From: Sphingomonadales bacterium
GTDB taxonomy: Bacteria > Pseudomonadota > Alphaproteobacteria > Sphingomonadales > Sphingomonadaceae
DNA: 44,741 bases
Direction of reading: 5' to 3'
NCBI GenBank assembly: GCA_947470185.1
Contig: CANIRZ010000015.1
Span: forward strand, 1-44,741
Part shown: positions 1 through 8,878 of the stretch, piece by piece
How the letters are laid out: each line of letters starts with the position of its first letter
Numbering within the stretch: position 1 is the first letter of the stretch
The notes under the pieces: model-generated
Databases searched by the model: none
Seen by the model: the letters and a program-made list of their open reading frames with translations, nothing else
What the model was told of the DNA's origin: nothing
Position numbers and translations under genes: made by a program

Positions 1-78
1 AAATGACGGAGAGATGCCGCTTTGATCAAGTCGCTGATTAATGAATACAAGCAGTTCGTGCTGTTTTGCCGTGAGCAT
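1..78 (-). CDS. lexA: LexA repressor, N-terminal fragment (runs off the window)
   Basis: Only the first 26 codons are inside the window; the gene continues beyond base 1. The translation begins [19 protein letters not shown], the typical start of alphaproteobacterial LexA, whose N-terminal winged helix-turn-helix binds SOS boxes. The self-cleaving peptidase domain lies outside the window. The start ATG (76-78) was chosen because it gives the family N-terminus and lies about 28 bases downstream of a good promoter. It follows moeA on the same strand but has its own promoter, overlapped by LexA boxes, so it should be autoregulated as in other bacteria. The identity rests on 26 residues plus the SOS boxes; I consider it very likely. 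Confidence 0.9.
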   Translation of the reverse strand, partial: MLTAKQHELLVFINQRLDQSGISPSF

Positions 79-98
79 ATTCAGGGTTCCATCCTGTT

Positions 99-124
99 GA
101 ACATGAATGGAACGATTAGAGAAC
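99..124 (-). promoter_or_regulatory. Tandem LexA (SOS) boxes over the lexA promoter
   Basis: On the plus strand GAAC occurs at 99-102, 110-113 and 121-124, each pair separated by exactly 7 bases. Read on the lexA strand this is GTTC-N7-GTTC-N7-GTTC. GTTC-N7-GTTC is the known alphaproteobacterial LexA operator, so there are two overlapping complete sites with an 11-base period. One half-site touches the -10 element and another sits in the spacer, which would block RNA polymerase. Confidence 0.88.
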
Positions 125-141
125 AAAAGAGGTTAAGTCAA
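113..141 (-). promoter_or_regulatory. Probable sigma-70 promoter of lexA
   Basis: On the minus strand TTGACT (136-141) is followed after exactly 17 bases by TAATCG (113-118). The -35 is near consensus and the -10 moderate. Transcription would start near 106, giving a leader of about 28 bases before the lexA ATG. The promoter is overlapped by the SOS boxes. Confidence 0.7.
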
Positions 142-169
142 GAACAATCGCACATATTGTGTCCAGATA

Positions 170-1351
170 TTACGACAAGCGGATATATTGGACAAGGGTC
201 CCTGCGGCTCGACTAGTCCCATTGACGGGTTGAAGAAGCAGCGCATTGGCGTGCGACAGGCTATGGGTGAGCCCGCTATCTTGGGTATTGAGGGGTGTGA
301 TGCGGCCGCCATCCATCCGAGCGCGCAGATATTCTGCTCTCATGCCGCCAGCGGGTAGATCGCGGGTTATGATGGCTTCCTGCAACTCGGGAAACGGCGT
401 TTGGCAACCGGCCATATATCGAAGAAGTGGAAGCAAGAATAAGGTTGCGGTGACAAATGCCGATGACGGATTACCGGGAAGACCAAGCATGATTGTATCG
501 CCTATTTTTCCGGCCATTAAAGGCTTTCCAGGACGCATGGCTACTTTCCAAAAGTCCATCTTTGCGCCTATATTCAGCAATGCAGGCTGGACCAAATCAT
601 GGTCGCCAACGGACGCACCGCCTGTGGTAACGATAACATCCGCTTGTGCAGCCAAGTGCGCCAAGCTGGCCTCAAGTGCCGCCAGATCATCAGGCAAAAT
701 ACCGCCATCAATCACATCGCAAGGCAGATTTGAAAGCATGGCACGCAGCATGAGGCTGTTTGATGATGGTATCTGCGCTGCGGTGCACTGCGTGCCGGCG
801 GCCACCAATTCATCGCCAGTGGCAACAACAGCAACACGTGGCCGGCCACCAACGCACAGCTTGCCGTAACCTGCCATTGCGGCAAGAGCGATTTGCCCAG
901 CACCAAGCAGCGCGCCCTGCGTTAGAATTTCGGCGCCTGCCAGAAAATCGCTCCCAGAATGTTGGATATGGGGCTTGTCTGCAGGGCTTTGATCCTGCGT
1001 GGCGTGCACGACGTCCCCATCTCGCGCGGCATTTTCTTGAATCAAAATACGGTCTGCATTTTTGGGAACATGCGCCCCTGTAAAAATGCGGACAGCCTCG
1101 CCTGCATGAAGCGTACCCGAAAACGGCCTGGCCGCTGCGCTTTCACCGATAACGCGCCAAGGTCCCGTAAAGTCCGAGCTTATTACAGCATAGCCATCCA
1201 TCGCCGATAAATCTGCGGCAGGCTGCGTGCGCAACGCCACCAGCGGTCCATGCATATAATGGTGCACGGCGCGCGTGAGTTCGACTTCGATCTGGGGCAA
1301 TGGCGATGCGAGCGCCAGCAATCTGGCCTGTGCCTCATCAACCGAAATCAT
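170..1351 (-). CDS. moeA: Molybdopterin molybdenumtransferase MoeA
   Basis: 393 residues, normal length for MoeA. The enzyme inserts molybdate into adenylylated molybdopterin, the last common step of molybdenum cofactor synthesis, in the cytoplasm. Visible family motifs are the N-terminal block with [21 protein letters not shown] and [11 protein letters not shown] in the MoCF-binding (MogA-like) domain, and LPGNPSSAF further on. The ATG start overlaps the moaC stop as ATGA, so the two are translationally coupled. It is the last gene of the long trp-moa block; lexA starts 92 bases downstream from its own promoter. A separate moaB lies at 20564-21091, giving the adenylyltransferase partner. Confidence 0.95.
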   Translation of the reverse strand: MISVDEAQARLLALASPLPQIEVELTRAVHHYMHGPLVALRTQPAADLSAMDGYAVISSDFTGPWRVIGESAAARPFSGTLHAGEAVRIFTGAHVPKNADRILIQENAARDGDVVHATQDQSPADKPHIQHSGSDFLAGAEILTQGALLGAGQIALAAMAGYGKLCVGGRPRVAVVATGDELVAAGTQCTAAQIPSSNSLMLRAMLSNLPCDVIDGGILPDDLAALEASLAHLAAQADVIVTTGGASVGDHDLVQPALLNIGAKMDFWKVAMRPGKPLMAGKIGDTIMLGLPGNPSSAFVTATLFLLPLLRYMAGCQTPFPELQEAIITRDLPAGGMRAEYLRARMDGGRITPLNTQDSGLTHSLSHANALLLQPVNGTSRAAGTLVQYIRLS

Positions 1352-1815
1352 GCGAACCAGTCGCCTGACTTGCCGCCGGTCTTCGACAATAAGCGCACGT
1401 CCGAAATGACCATCGATTTGTCGAGCGCCTTTGCCATGTCGTACAATGTCAGCAAGGTGACGGTCACAGCGGTCAACGCCTCCATCTCGACCCCAGTTGG
1501 CCCGTTAAGCCTTACCCGTGCCTCGACACGAATAGCAGTCGCTTCATATTCGAATTCGACGCTAATTTTGGAGAGCATCAGCGGATGACATAAGGGAATA
1601 AGGTCGCTTGTCTTTTTTGCGGCCATGATGCCCGCGATACGCGCGGTACCAAGGACATCGCCCTTTTTCATATTGCCTGCGCGCACGGCCTCAAGCGCTT
1701 CGGCGGACAGTCTGATCCGGCCTTCGGCGACAGCCTCCCGCGCGGTATCTGCCTTCGCCGAAACATCGACCATATGCGCGCAGCCATCGGCGTTGAGATG
1801 CGTAAGATCAGCCAT
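1348..1815 (-). CDS. moaC: Cyclic pyranopterin monophosphate synthase MoaC
   Basis: 155 residues. With MoaA, MoaC converts GTP to cyclic pyranopterin monophosphate, the first intermediate of molybdenum cofactor synthesis. Diagnostic motifs are LCHPL at residues 75-79, GVEMEAL at 108-114, the YDMAKALDK region at 125-133 with its conserved Asp and Lys, and GGKSG at 147-151. The ATG start lies inside trpC and overlaps its stop by 8 bases; its own stop overlaps the moeA start by 4. MoaA is not in the window. The trpC-moaC-moeA arrangement is, as far as I recall, common in sphingomonads and relatives. Confidence 0.95.
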   Translation of the reverse strand: MADLTHLNADGCAHMVDVSAKADTAREAVAEGRIRLSAEALEAVRAGNMKKGDVLGTARIAGIMAAKKTSDLIPLCHPLMLSKISVEFEYEATAIRVEARVRLNGPTGVEMEALTAVTVTLLTLYDMAKALDKSMVISDVRLLSKTGGKSGDWFA

Positions 1816-2590
1816 TACCAGTCAAAAGCCTTTGTGTAGCCGCCTGAATATCAACCTGCCGCATCAGGCTTTCGCCTACCAAAAACGTGTGAATGCCGGC
1901 ACCGGCCATGCGCAGACAATCGGCATGGGTTGAAATACCACTTTCGCAGACAAGCAAAATGTCATCTGGGACCAGTTTCGCCAAACGTTCCGTGTTGGCC
2001 AGATCAACCTCAAAGGTTTTTAAATTGCGGTTGTTCACGCCCACCAGCTTGGAATTGAGATGCTTAAGCGCGCGTTCGAGTTCATCTTCATCATGAACCT
2101 CGACAAGGACATCAAGTTTCTCCTGCCGGGCTGCGTCCTCAATCTCGGCCATAACGGCGTCATCAAGCGCCGCGACAATAATCAAGATAGCATCGCCGCC
2201 CATTTGCCGCGCTTCGGCGCATTGCCACGGATCGACCATGAAATCTTTGCGGATGACGGGCAGGTCGCATGCTGTGCGCGCCGCAATTAGATAATCCTCA
2301 TGTCCTTGAAAATAAGGCGCGTCGGTGAGGACGGAAAGGCAAGCTGCGCCACCAGCCTGATAGGCCATTGCATGGGCGGCAGGATTAAAATCTGCGCGAA
2401 TAAGCCCCTTGGATGGGCTAGCCTTCTTGATCTCCGCTATCAGCGCGATGCCTGACTGGCTTTTGGTGCGCAATGCTGCCTCAAACCCACGAGGCGCCGA
2501 TGGCGTTGGCCAATGTGGCAAGCCGTGAAGTTTGCGTTCTGCAACTTCAAGCCGCTTGGTCGCGCATATCTCTGCAAGCTTGTCCGCCAT
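1808..2590 (-). CDS. trpC: Indole-3-glycerol phosphate synthase
   Basis: 260 residues from the chosen start. It closes the indole ring from carboxyphenylaminodeoxyribulose phosphate in tryptophan synthesis. The TIM-barrel signature [13 protein letters not shown] (two catalytic Lys), the central [10 protein letters not shown] strand, [13 protein letters not shown] and VCESGI are all present. An upstream in-frame start at 2605 exists, but the ATG at 2590 gives MADKLAEIC and overlaps the trpD stop as TAATG, so it is preferred. It is a stand-alone TrpC with no TrpF fusion. It lies between trpD and moaC in one transcription unit. Confidence 0.95.
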   Translation of the reverse strand: MADKLAEICATKRLEVAERKLHGLPHWPTPSAPRGFEAALRTKSQSGIALIAEIKKASPSKGLIRADFNPAAHAMAYQAGGAACLSVLTDAPYFQGHEDYLIAARTACDLPVIRKDFMVDPWQCAEARQMGGDAILIIVAALDDAVMAEIEDAARQEKLDVLVEVHDEDELERALKHLNSKLVGVNNRNLKTFEVDLANTERLAKLVPDDILLVCESGISTHADCLRMAGAGIHTFLVGESLMRQVDIQAATQRLLTGNG

Positions 2591-3585
2591 TAATATGCCA
2601 CCCAACAGTTCAGCAGGGCATTGGCAAGACCTTTGTCGATTGCTTCTGCTGCTTCTTCCACGCCTTCGGGCATTGTTTGCACGACACCTGCCACCAACAA
2701 AGCCTCTGCTGCATTGAACAGGACAGCATCGCGATAGGCGCCATGTTCACCCTGAAGCAGCTTGCGCAGCTCCAACGCATTATGTTGCGCGTCGCTGCCA
2801 CGGATGGCTTCGACAGGATACACGGGCAAACCAGCATCCGCAGCGCTGACGCGTTGAAAACGGATGCCGTCTGGAGTGACGACTGCAACTTCGTTACCGC
2901 CAGCAAGGCTCAATTCGTCGAGCCCTTCGTCGCCTGAGATGATGCGCGCATGTTCCGTGCCAAGATACTGCAGTGCTTCTGCATACACAGGGACATAAGC
3001 AGGGCGAGCAATGCCGATCAGCTGACGTTTGACCCGCGCAGGGTTGGCGAGGGGGCCCATAAGGTTGAATATTGTGCGCTGGCCAATGCGTTGACGGATT
3101 GGCTGGATCCGCTTCATCGCCGGATGGTGGTTGGCAGCGAACAGGAAGCATATGCCAAGGTCTTTAAGAGTTTCCTGCGCCATGCGCCCCGCGCGTTCCA
3201 TATCGAGGCCAAGCGCCTCCAAAGTATCCGCTGCGCCTGCCTTGGATGATGCTGCGCGGTTTCCATGCTTGGCAACGGGAACTTCGCATGCGGCTACAAC
3301 GATAGACACAGCGGTTGAAACGTTCAGCGTATGATGCCCGTCGCCGCCTGTGCCGCAGACATCGATAGCGTTGGCAGGCGCATCAATGGGGATCAAACGG
3401 TCACGCATCGCTTGCGCAGCCGCAGCGATTTCCACCATTGTTTCACCGCGGGCAGATAGCGCAACAAGGAAGGCCTCAATTTCGCCTTCTGATGCGCGCG
3501 CATCAAGAATGTCGGAAAAGGCCTTTGCAGCCTCGTCATGGTCAAACAGATGCTGCGGGTCGGGGAGCTTGCCGAATGGGGTCAA
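2590..3585 (-). CDS. trpD: Anthranilate phosphoribosyltransferase
   Basis: 331 residues, usual length. It transfers the phosphoribosyl group of PRPP to anthranilate, the second step of tryptophan synthesis. The PRPP/Mg-binding GTGGDG at 78-83, NVSTAV from 88 and the [10 protein letters not shown] block are intact. The only suitable start is TTG at 3585, which overlaps the trpG stop as TTGA and is preceded by AAGGGAA as ribosome-binding site, pointing to coupled translation. Its stop overlaps the trpC start by one base. TrpD and TrpG are separate proteins here, unlike the enterobacterial fusion. Confidence 0.95.
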   Translation of the reverse strand: MTPFGKLPDPQHLFDHDEAAKAFSDILDARASEGEIEAFLVALSARGETMVEIAAAAQAMRDRLIPIDAPANAIDVCGTGGDGHHTLNVSTAVSIVVAACEVPVAKHGNRAASSKAGAADTLEALGLDMERAGRMAQETLKDLGICFLFAANHHPAMKRIQPIRQRIGQRTIFNLMGPLANPARVKRQLIGIARPAYVPVYAEALQYLGTEHARIISGDEGLDELSLAGGNEVAVVTPDGIRFQRVSAADAGLPVYPVEAIRGSDAQHNALELRKLLQGEHGAYRDAVLFNAAEALLVAGVVQTMPEGVEEAAEAIDKGLANALLNCWVAY

Positions 3586-4181
3586 CGCATATTCCCTTCG
3601 GCTCCGCTCACGACAGTCATCCCGGCAATACGCATGAAATTCGCAAGCATCGCATGTCCATGTTCCGTCGCGATACTTTCGGGGTGAAATTGAACGCTGT
3701 GAATCGGGAGCGTAGCATGGCAGAAACCCATGACATGGCCGTCATCGCTGGTCGCGTTGACGACCAATGCGGGAGGGACATTTTCTACAATCAAGGAATG
3801 GTATCGCGTTGCCTGAAAAGGGGAGGGCAGTCCTACAAACAACCCGCTCCCGTCATGGCTGACAGGCGATGTTTTGCCATGCATCAAACCGCCACGGGCC
3901 ACATTGCCGCCAAAATGCTGCCCTATGGTCTGATGGCCAAGGCATACGCCAAGAAGTGGCTTGCCTGCTTCGGCACAGGCCGCGACAAGGTCAAGGCTAA
4001 CGCCGGCTTCGTTGGGGGTCTTCGGTCCGGGCGAAATAAGGAATGCTTGCGCGCCAGATGCAATGGCCTGAGCAGCAGAAATATCGTCATTGCGCACGAC
4101 TTCAACCTGCGCTCCTAGTTCCATCAGATAATGGACAAGGTTCCAAGTAAAGCTGTCGTAATTGTCTATGACTAGGATCAT
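3582..4181 (-). CDS. trpG: Anthranilate synthase component II (glutamine amidotransferase)
   Basis: 199 residues. This class I glutamine amidotransferase supplies ammonia to TrpE for anthranilate synthesis and may also serve aminodeoxychorismate synthase as PabA. It shows the DNYDSFTWNLV start, SPGPKTPNEAG oxyanion region (50-60), the nucleophile Cys80 in GVCLGHQ, and the His/Glu pair in QFHPES near the C-terminus. The ATG start is 41 bases downstream of the hydrolase gene that separates it from trpE; its stop overlaps trpD. Confidence 0.95.
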   Translation of the reverse strand: MILVIDNYDSFTWNLVHYLMELGAQVEVVRNDDISAAQAIASGAQAFLISPGPKTPNEAGVSLDLVAACAEAGKPLLGVCLGHQTIGQHFGGNVARGGLMHGKTSPVSHDGSGLFVGLPSPFQATRYHSLIVENVPPALVVNATSDDGHVMGFCHATLPIHSVQFHPESIATEHGHAMLANFMRIAGMTVVSGAEGNMR

Positions 4182-4222
4182 GCGGCGTCCCTAGCGGCTT
4201 TGACGTGCGGGTGGAAGAGGCA

Positions 4223-5293
4223 CTATTGCGCAAGCAAGGCTGCTAGATCATCCTTCCAGAATTTGGCCCATGTATGCGTGCCATGTCCCTTGGTGTCCGC
4301 GGACGCCGGGATAAGGATGAACTTGGCATTGGGCATCCGCTTTATGGCACGTTCAGTGATGCCATAATTCGCCGGATTGATGAAATCATCGGCCGAGTTG
4401 ATCCACAATGTGGGGGCTTTAATCGCCTCAAGCGTTAGCCATGGATTGTAGGTTCGAGACGAATCCAACTGATAGATGATGTCGTTCGCATCATTGCGCG
4501 TCACCACGCGGTCAAAGGCTTCGTTGGTGTAGGCTTCGGCGGCTGCGCGGGTGGGATATTGGGCCTGAAGGGCGAGCGGATTGGCGCCGGCGATAAGGCT
4601 CAATGTCGCTGCGGTGCGCAAGCCTGACATTGGCGGTGCGGTGTAGTTACCATCGTTCCAATTTGGGTCGGCCCTGATCGCATCCATAGAAAGCTTGCGC
4701 CACATGCGGTTTTGCCCAGCAATTTCAACGGGCAGGCAAGCAAAGGGCGCCAAATTTTCAACAGCGTCAGGATAACGCGAACCCCACATGAAGGCATGCA
4801 TGCAGCCCATGGATGTGCCGAGGATGAGCTTTAGCTTTTTTATGCCCAGGGTCTTTGTTACCAATCGATGCTGCGTGGCGATCATGTCGGTGTAATCATA
4901 TTTTGGAAACGCCATGCGCAGACCATCGCTTGGCTTTGACGACTTTCCGTGGCCAACATTGTCGGGCAGGATGATGAAATATTTCGACGTATCCAGCACT
5001 TGGCCCGGGCCGAACAATTCTCCCGCAAATTGGGGCTGGAAGAACTGGTGGCCTGTTCCGCCTGTACCATGCAAGATCATTATGGCGTTTGAGATGTTGC
5101 CGCTGGCGTCGCGTTTTGGCGAACCTAAGGTTGTATAATGAATTTTTAGCTCAGGCAGTTGCTCACCTGTTGAAAATACATAGTCCTTAAAAACGGCGTC
5201 CGCCTCAGTGGGGGCCGAAGTCTCGGCAAAAGCGGGAACATGGACGGCCGAAAAAAGGGCCAGTGAAGCTAGGATGAGTTTACGCATAGCCAT
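4223..5293 (-). CDS. Secreted MetX-like alpha/beta hydrolase inside the trp cluster
   Basis: 356 residues. The N-terminus (MRKLILASLALFSAVHVPAFA) is a clear Sec signal peptide ending near residue 23, so the protein should be periplasmic or secreted. The rest resembles the homoserine O-acetyltransferase (MetX) branch of the alpha/beta-hydrolase fold: oxyanion region LHGTGGTG, PDNVGHGKSSKP, nucleophile elbow GTSMGCMH, a late Asp in SADDFINP and a His in KGHGTHTW. Exact substrate is unknown; MetX enzymes are cytoplasmic, so an exported homologue is unlikely to make O-acetylhomoserine. It sits 29 bases after trpE and 41 before trpG in the same direction, and is probably co-transcribed. Codon use looks like its neighbours. 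Function should be left as hydrolase. Confidence 0.85.
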   Translation of the reverse strand: MAMRKLILASLALFSAVHVPAFAETSAPTEADAVFKDYVFSTGEQLPELKIHYTTLGSPKRDASGNISNAIMILHGTGGTGHQFFQPQFAGELFGPGQVLDTSKYFIILPDNVGHGKSSKPSDGLRMAFPKYDYTDMIATQHRLVTKTLGIKKLKLILGTSMGCMHAFMWGSRYPDAVENLAPFACLPVEIAGQNRMWRKLSMDAIRADPNWNDGNYTAPPMSGLRTAATLSLIAGANPLALQAQYPTRAAAEAYTNEAFDRVVTRNDANDIIYQLDSSRTYNPWLTLEAIKAPTLWINSADDFINPANYGITERAIKRMPNAKFILIPASADTKGHGTHTWAKFWKDDLAALLAQ

Positions 5294-5322
5294 GTGCTAG
5301 CGGCCTTTATGCCCCCGTCAAG

Positions 5323-6798
5323 CTACTGACCAAACTTAGCTTCACCAGCAACACGGATCGCTTCACGGGCTGCTGCGATGAGCGCGCCTGCCTTTGCTTC
5401 ACATTCGCGCTGTTCATATTCGGGGTTGCTGTCGGCAACGATACCTGCGCCAGCTTGCACGTGCATGATACCATCCTTCACCACCGCTGTGCGCAGGACA
5501 ATGCAGCTATCCATATCGCCATTGGGGGAGAAATAGCCCACGCCGCCGGCATATGCGCCGCGAGTTTCTGGTTCCAGCTCGGCAATAATTTCGCAGGCGC
5601 GCACTTTGGGGGCGCCCGATACCGTGCCTGCGGGAAAGCCAGCGAATAAGGCATCAATCGCGTCCTTGTCATCCGCAAGCTCGCCCACCACGTTCGATAC
5701 GATGTGCATTACGTGACTGTAAAACTCGACCATATAGCTGTCAGTGACGGTAACAGTCCCACCTTTGGTTACGCGGCCCACATCGTTGCGGCCTAAGTCG
5801 AGCAACATGAGGTGCTCCGCACGTTCTTTTGGGTCGGCTAGCAATGACGCCTTGTTTTCTGCGTCTTCGATGCTGCTGGTTCCGCGAGGTCGTGTTCCCG
5901 CGATCGGGCGGATAGTAACCTCACCCCCACGGGCACGGACCAATATTTCGGGACTTGACCCGATGAGGGCGAAGCCAGGCAAGTCGATAAAATAGAGAAA
6001 CGGCGACGGATTTATCCGACGCAAAGCGCGGTAGAGGTGAACCGGCGGTAGGTTAAAGGGGGCTGTAAAACGCTGCGCCAGAACGACCTGGAATATGTCA
6101 CCAGCCTCAATGTAGTTTTTGGCCGAAGCCACCATCTCCGCATAGCGACCAGCAGGTAAAACGGGTTCTAACTTTAAATTGCTTTCGTGAACGCTGACGT
6201 CTTTTTGTGAAGCCGCGGGGTGTCCAGCATCCAGCAATCGTTCGGTTTCATCCAAACGTTCGTTTGCCAGGGCAACAGCCTGCTCATCGTTGCCCCCTGT
6301 CCAGACTGGCGACACGAGGAACATCTCATCTTTCAAACGATCAAACAACAGAATGACGGTTGGCCGAACAAACAGCATGTCGGGCAACTGAAGTGCAGAC
6401 TGTGGCGCCCGTGGAAGCTTCTCTACTAAGCCAATGGTTTCATAACCGAAATACCCGACCAGACAGGCAAGCGCTGGGGGCAGTTCTTCGGGAACATCCA
6501 TTCGGCACTCTGCAGCCAGCGCGCGCAGCGCGTCTAAGGACGGCAGCGGCGAGGGGACAAAAGCTTCCCGGTCGGACATCCATTGATTGTTGATTTCGGC
6601 AGTATTGCCTGCTGCGCGAAAAACGAGATCGGGTGCGATTCCAATGAGGCTGTGACGTCCTCGCGTTTCGCCGCCCTCCACGGATTCAAGAATGAAATCA
6701 CCGCGCTCGGCGACAAAAAGCTTCAGTGCGGCAGACACCGGCGTTTCGGTGTCTGCAATACGTTTACGCCAAATGAGTTGCGGCTTAGTTTCCGTCAC
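5323..6798 (-). CDS. trpE: Anthranilate synthase component I
   Basis: 491 residues. It converts chorismate to anthranilate with ammonia delivered by TrpG. ILESVEGG at residues 36-43 corresponds to the tryptophan feedback-binding LLES region, and INPSPFLYF is its second part. The chorismate-binding half carries GSSPEILVR, RPIAGTRPRG, the ERAEHLMLLDLGRNDVGRV block and FPAGTVSGAPKVRA. The start codon is GTG at 6798, lying inside the end of the upstream foldase gene (14-base overlap). No trp leader peptide or attenuator is visible, since the upstream region is coding. Confidence 0.95.
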   Translation of the reverse strand: MTETKPQLIWRKRIADTETPVSAALKLFVAERGDFILESVEGGETRGRHSLIGIAPDLVFRAAGNTAEINNQWMSDREAFVPSPLPSLDALRALAAECRMDVPEELPPALACLVGYFGYETIGLVEKLPRAPQSALQLPDMLFVRPTVILLFDRLKDEMFLVSPVWTGGNDEQAVALANERLDETERLLDAGHPAASQKDVSVHESNLKLEPVLPAGRYAEMVASAKNYIEAGDIFQVVLAQRFTAPFNLPPVHLYRALRRINPSPFLYFIDLPGFALIGSSPEILVRARGGEVTIRPIAGTRPRGTSSIEDAENKASLLADPKERAEHLMLLDLGRNDVGRVTKGGTVTVTDSYMVEFYSHVMHIVSNVVGELADDKDAIDALFAGFPAGTVSGAPKVRACEIIAELEPETRGAYAGGVGYFSPNGDMDSCIVLRTAVVKDGIMHVQAGAGIVADSNPEYEQRECEAKAGALIAAAREAIRVAGEAKFGQ

Positions 6799-8725
6799 GG
6801 TTTGTCAGGCGCGTGCGCACTTCGGCGATACCCTCTTCATTCTTTTCAACGCCCACATCTTTGGCAGCAGAAAGGACCATTTGCGCGACATATTCCTGTT
6901 GCAGAATGCCGGACAGTTCCTGCTTACGTGCTTTAAGCATGTCGCTCTGACCGCTCGCATCGCCTTTTACAATATCGGTTAAATACACAACGAACCAACC
7001 GCGGTTATCGCCCGCTTGAATGGTTTTTGCAGTACCCTTTTTCATCGCAAACATTAGCGACAAGGGAGGGGGCACTTGTTGGCCTTCACGCGATATGTCG
7101 GCGCGTGTCCCGCTCAGTCGTTCGACCTGAGCCCCTTTGATTTTTGCTGCAGCCAACGCCGCTTCAAGAGGTTGTCCAGCATCAACAGCCTTACGCAATG
7201 CATCCGCAGCTTTTCGCGCGCCCTTTGCGCCTTCTGACTGTGCCCATTGTTGTAACACAATCGAACGCACTTGGTTTAGGGCAGGCGGAGCGGCCTCGTC
7301 AAAATCCGCCACGGCAACCATGGCAAATTTTTCACCTGGCACCAGTTCAATAAGCTGCGCCTCGCCATTTGTTTCCATTTGGAAGGCTGCTGGCAAAATG
7401 GCCTGCATTTCGGGAATTGGTTTGTACGAAGGGTTGCTGATATCTTGCCCAGTGGCCAGCAGTTTTGGCGATGTACTCACTGTCAGACTATTCTGCTTTG
7501 CGACATCTGAGATTGTCGCGCCATTTGCAAACCCGTCTTCAATCTCGCCGGTCATTTCGGTTAGCATTTCTTCACTGCGCGTCTTGAGCAAATCTTTTTC
7601 AATTTCGGCGCGCGCCGCTGCTAGCGACTTGGCTGCGACATTATTGATGCTGTCGACGCGAACGACGGCCCATCCTAAATTACTGCGAGCAGGCTTTGCG
7701 ACTGTGCCCTGTGCCGCGGCAAATGCGGCATCTGCAACTGCTTGCGATGTGGTGCTGGCCAGGGTGCTTTTGCTGACATTAATTGCTGTCGTAACCGCCA
7801 GGCCAAGTTCATTGGCCACCGCCGCTATGGATTTACCCGCTGCAACCTGTGCGACGACAGACTTGGCTGCCGCTTCAGTGGGAACGATCATTTGGCTTAT
7901 GTTACGCGCTTGCGCGGCAGCAAATTTTTCGGCGTTTGCTTTATAATATGCCGCGATATCGGCCTCAGTCGGTTTTGCGCGCTGTGCAATGATATCCTTG
8001 CCGAAGATGGCGTAACTAATTGATCGTTTCTCAGGAATAGTGAACTTCACAGAATTATCGCTGTAAAACTTGGCAAGGATGGTTTCGCTTGGAGGCTTTT
8101 GCGGCAAAAAGGCTGACGCTGGCACAGCCGCAATCTGTCCTGAACGCTGCTCGAGCAAGAGGGACGCATAAGGCAGAACAAACCCGTCGGGTGCAGCGGG
8201 TCCGCTCGCTGACGCCGGTAATATCTGCTGCGCAAACAAATTCTGGGCGATATCGTCGCGAATGGCTTTCTCGCTGACGCCTATCTGTTGGGCAAATCGG
8301 CCGAATGCCTCAGCACTGAACTTGCCATCAAGCCCCATGGCACCAGGAATTTTTCGTATTTCGGAATCAATCAGGCGTTTGCTCACTGCAACGCCATATT
8401 CCTGCCCAAACACAGCAAGCGCATAGCGATTGATCAATTGCTCCAGCGTTGAATCCAGACCGCCACCGTCGACAAAACTCGCCATATTTAGGGTGGGGTT
8501 GTTTTGGCGCTCTGACTTAAGGCGATTATCTAAGGCATCATTAAGTTCACCCAAGGTAATATCGCGGTCGCCGACGCGCGCCACATTCCCGCCGCTCAGG
8601 CCACCAAAGCTACCTGAATTGCTTACATCACCGAGCGCAAACGCAATGGCAATCGCCCCAACGAACAAAAGCGCAAAAAACGCGCCGAACTTCGAGTTAA
8701 TGAGCGAACGAATAGAGCTAATCAT
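6785..8725 (-). CDS. PpiD/SurA-type membrane-anchored periplasmic foldase
   Basis: 646 residues. An N-terminal membrane anchor (FGAFFALLFVGAIAIAFAL, about residues 12-30) is followed by a SurA/PpiD N-terminal domain (VARVGDRDITLGELNDAL and later LINRYALAVFGQEYGV) and a parvulin-like region around the stretch RNISQMIVPTEAAAKSV. PpiD-type proteins sit in the inner membrane near SecYEG and assist folding of exported proteins. Parvulin active-site conservation looks weak, so chaperone rather than isomerase activity may dominate. An ORF extension to 8797 exists, but the ATG at 8725 follows AGGAAA and gives MISSIRS directly before the anchor. First gene of the trp-moa block; divergent from tpiA. 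Confidence 0.85.
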   Translation of the reverse strand: MISSIRSLINSKFGAFFALLFVGAIAIAFALGDVSNSGSFGGLSGGNVARVGDRDITLGELNDALDNRLKSERQNNPTLNMASFVDGGGLDSTLEQLINRYALAVFGQEYGVAVSKRLIDSEIRKIPGAMGLDGKFSAEAFGRFAQQIGVSEKAIRDDIAQNLFAQQILPASASGPAAPDGFVLPYASLLLEQRSGQIAAVPASAFLPQKPPSETILAKFYSDNSVKFTIPEKRSISYAIFGKDIIAQRAKPTEADIAAYYKANAEKFAAAQARNISQMIVPTEAAAKSVVAQVAAGKSIAAVANELGLAVTTAINVSKSTLASTTSQAVADAAFAAAQGTVAKPARSNLGWAVVRVDSINNVAAKSLAAARAEIEKDLLKTRSEEMLTEMTGEIEDGFANGATISDVAKQNSLTVSTSPKLLATGQDISNPSYKPIPEMQAILPAAFQMETNGEAQLIELVPGEKFAMVAVADFDEAAPPALNQVRSIVLQQWAQSEGAKGARKAADALRKAVDAGQPLEAALAAAKIKGAQVERLSGTRADISREGQQVPPPLSLMFAMKKGTAKTIQAGDNRGWFVVYLTDIVKGDASGQSDMLKARKQELSGILQQEYVAQMVLSAAKDVGVEKNEEGIAEVRTRLTNRDGN

Positions 8726-8878
8726 GAACGGCGATTTCCTGAATATACGGCACAAGGTGGGCTTAGCGAGCCGCTTTAGGCGGCAAGACGTTGGCAATCA
8801 AGGGATAGACTTGCCGAATGATTGGAAAGCATGGAATAGCGGCACAAAGAATCGCGAAAAAGTTCAATGAGGGATCAG

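Noticed and set aside
246-869. Plus-strand ORF of 207 codons opposite moeA
   Set aside because: It lies wholly antisense to a well-supported moeA with intact motifs and encodes no recognisable domain.
3438-4118. Plus-strand ORF of 226 codons opposite trpG/trpD
   Set aside because: Antisense shadow of trpG, whose catalytic motifs are intact.
8770-8784. GCCGC-TTTAG-GCGGC inverted repeat between ppiD-like gene and tpiA
   Set aside because: Only 5 base pairs, no U-run and no known operator match; likely chance.
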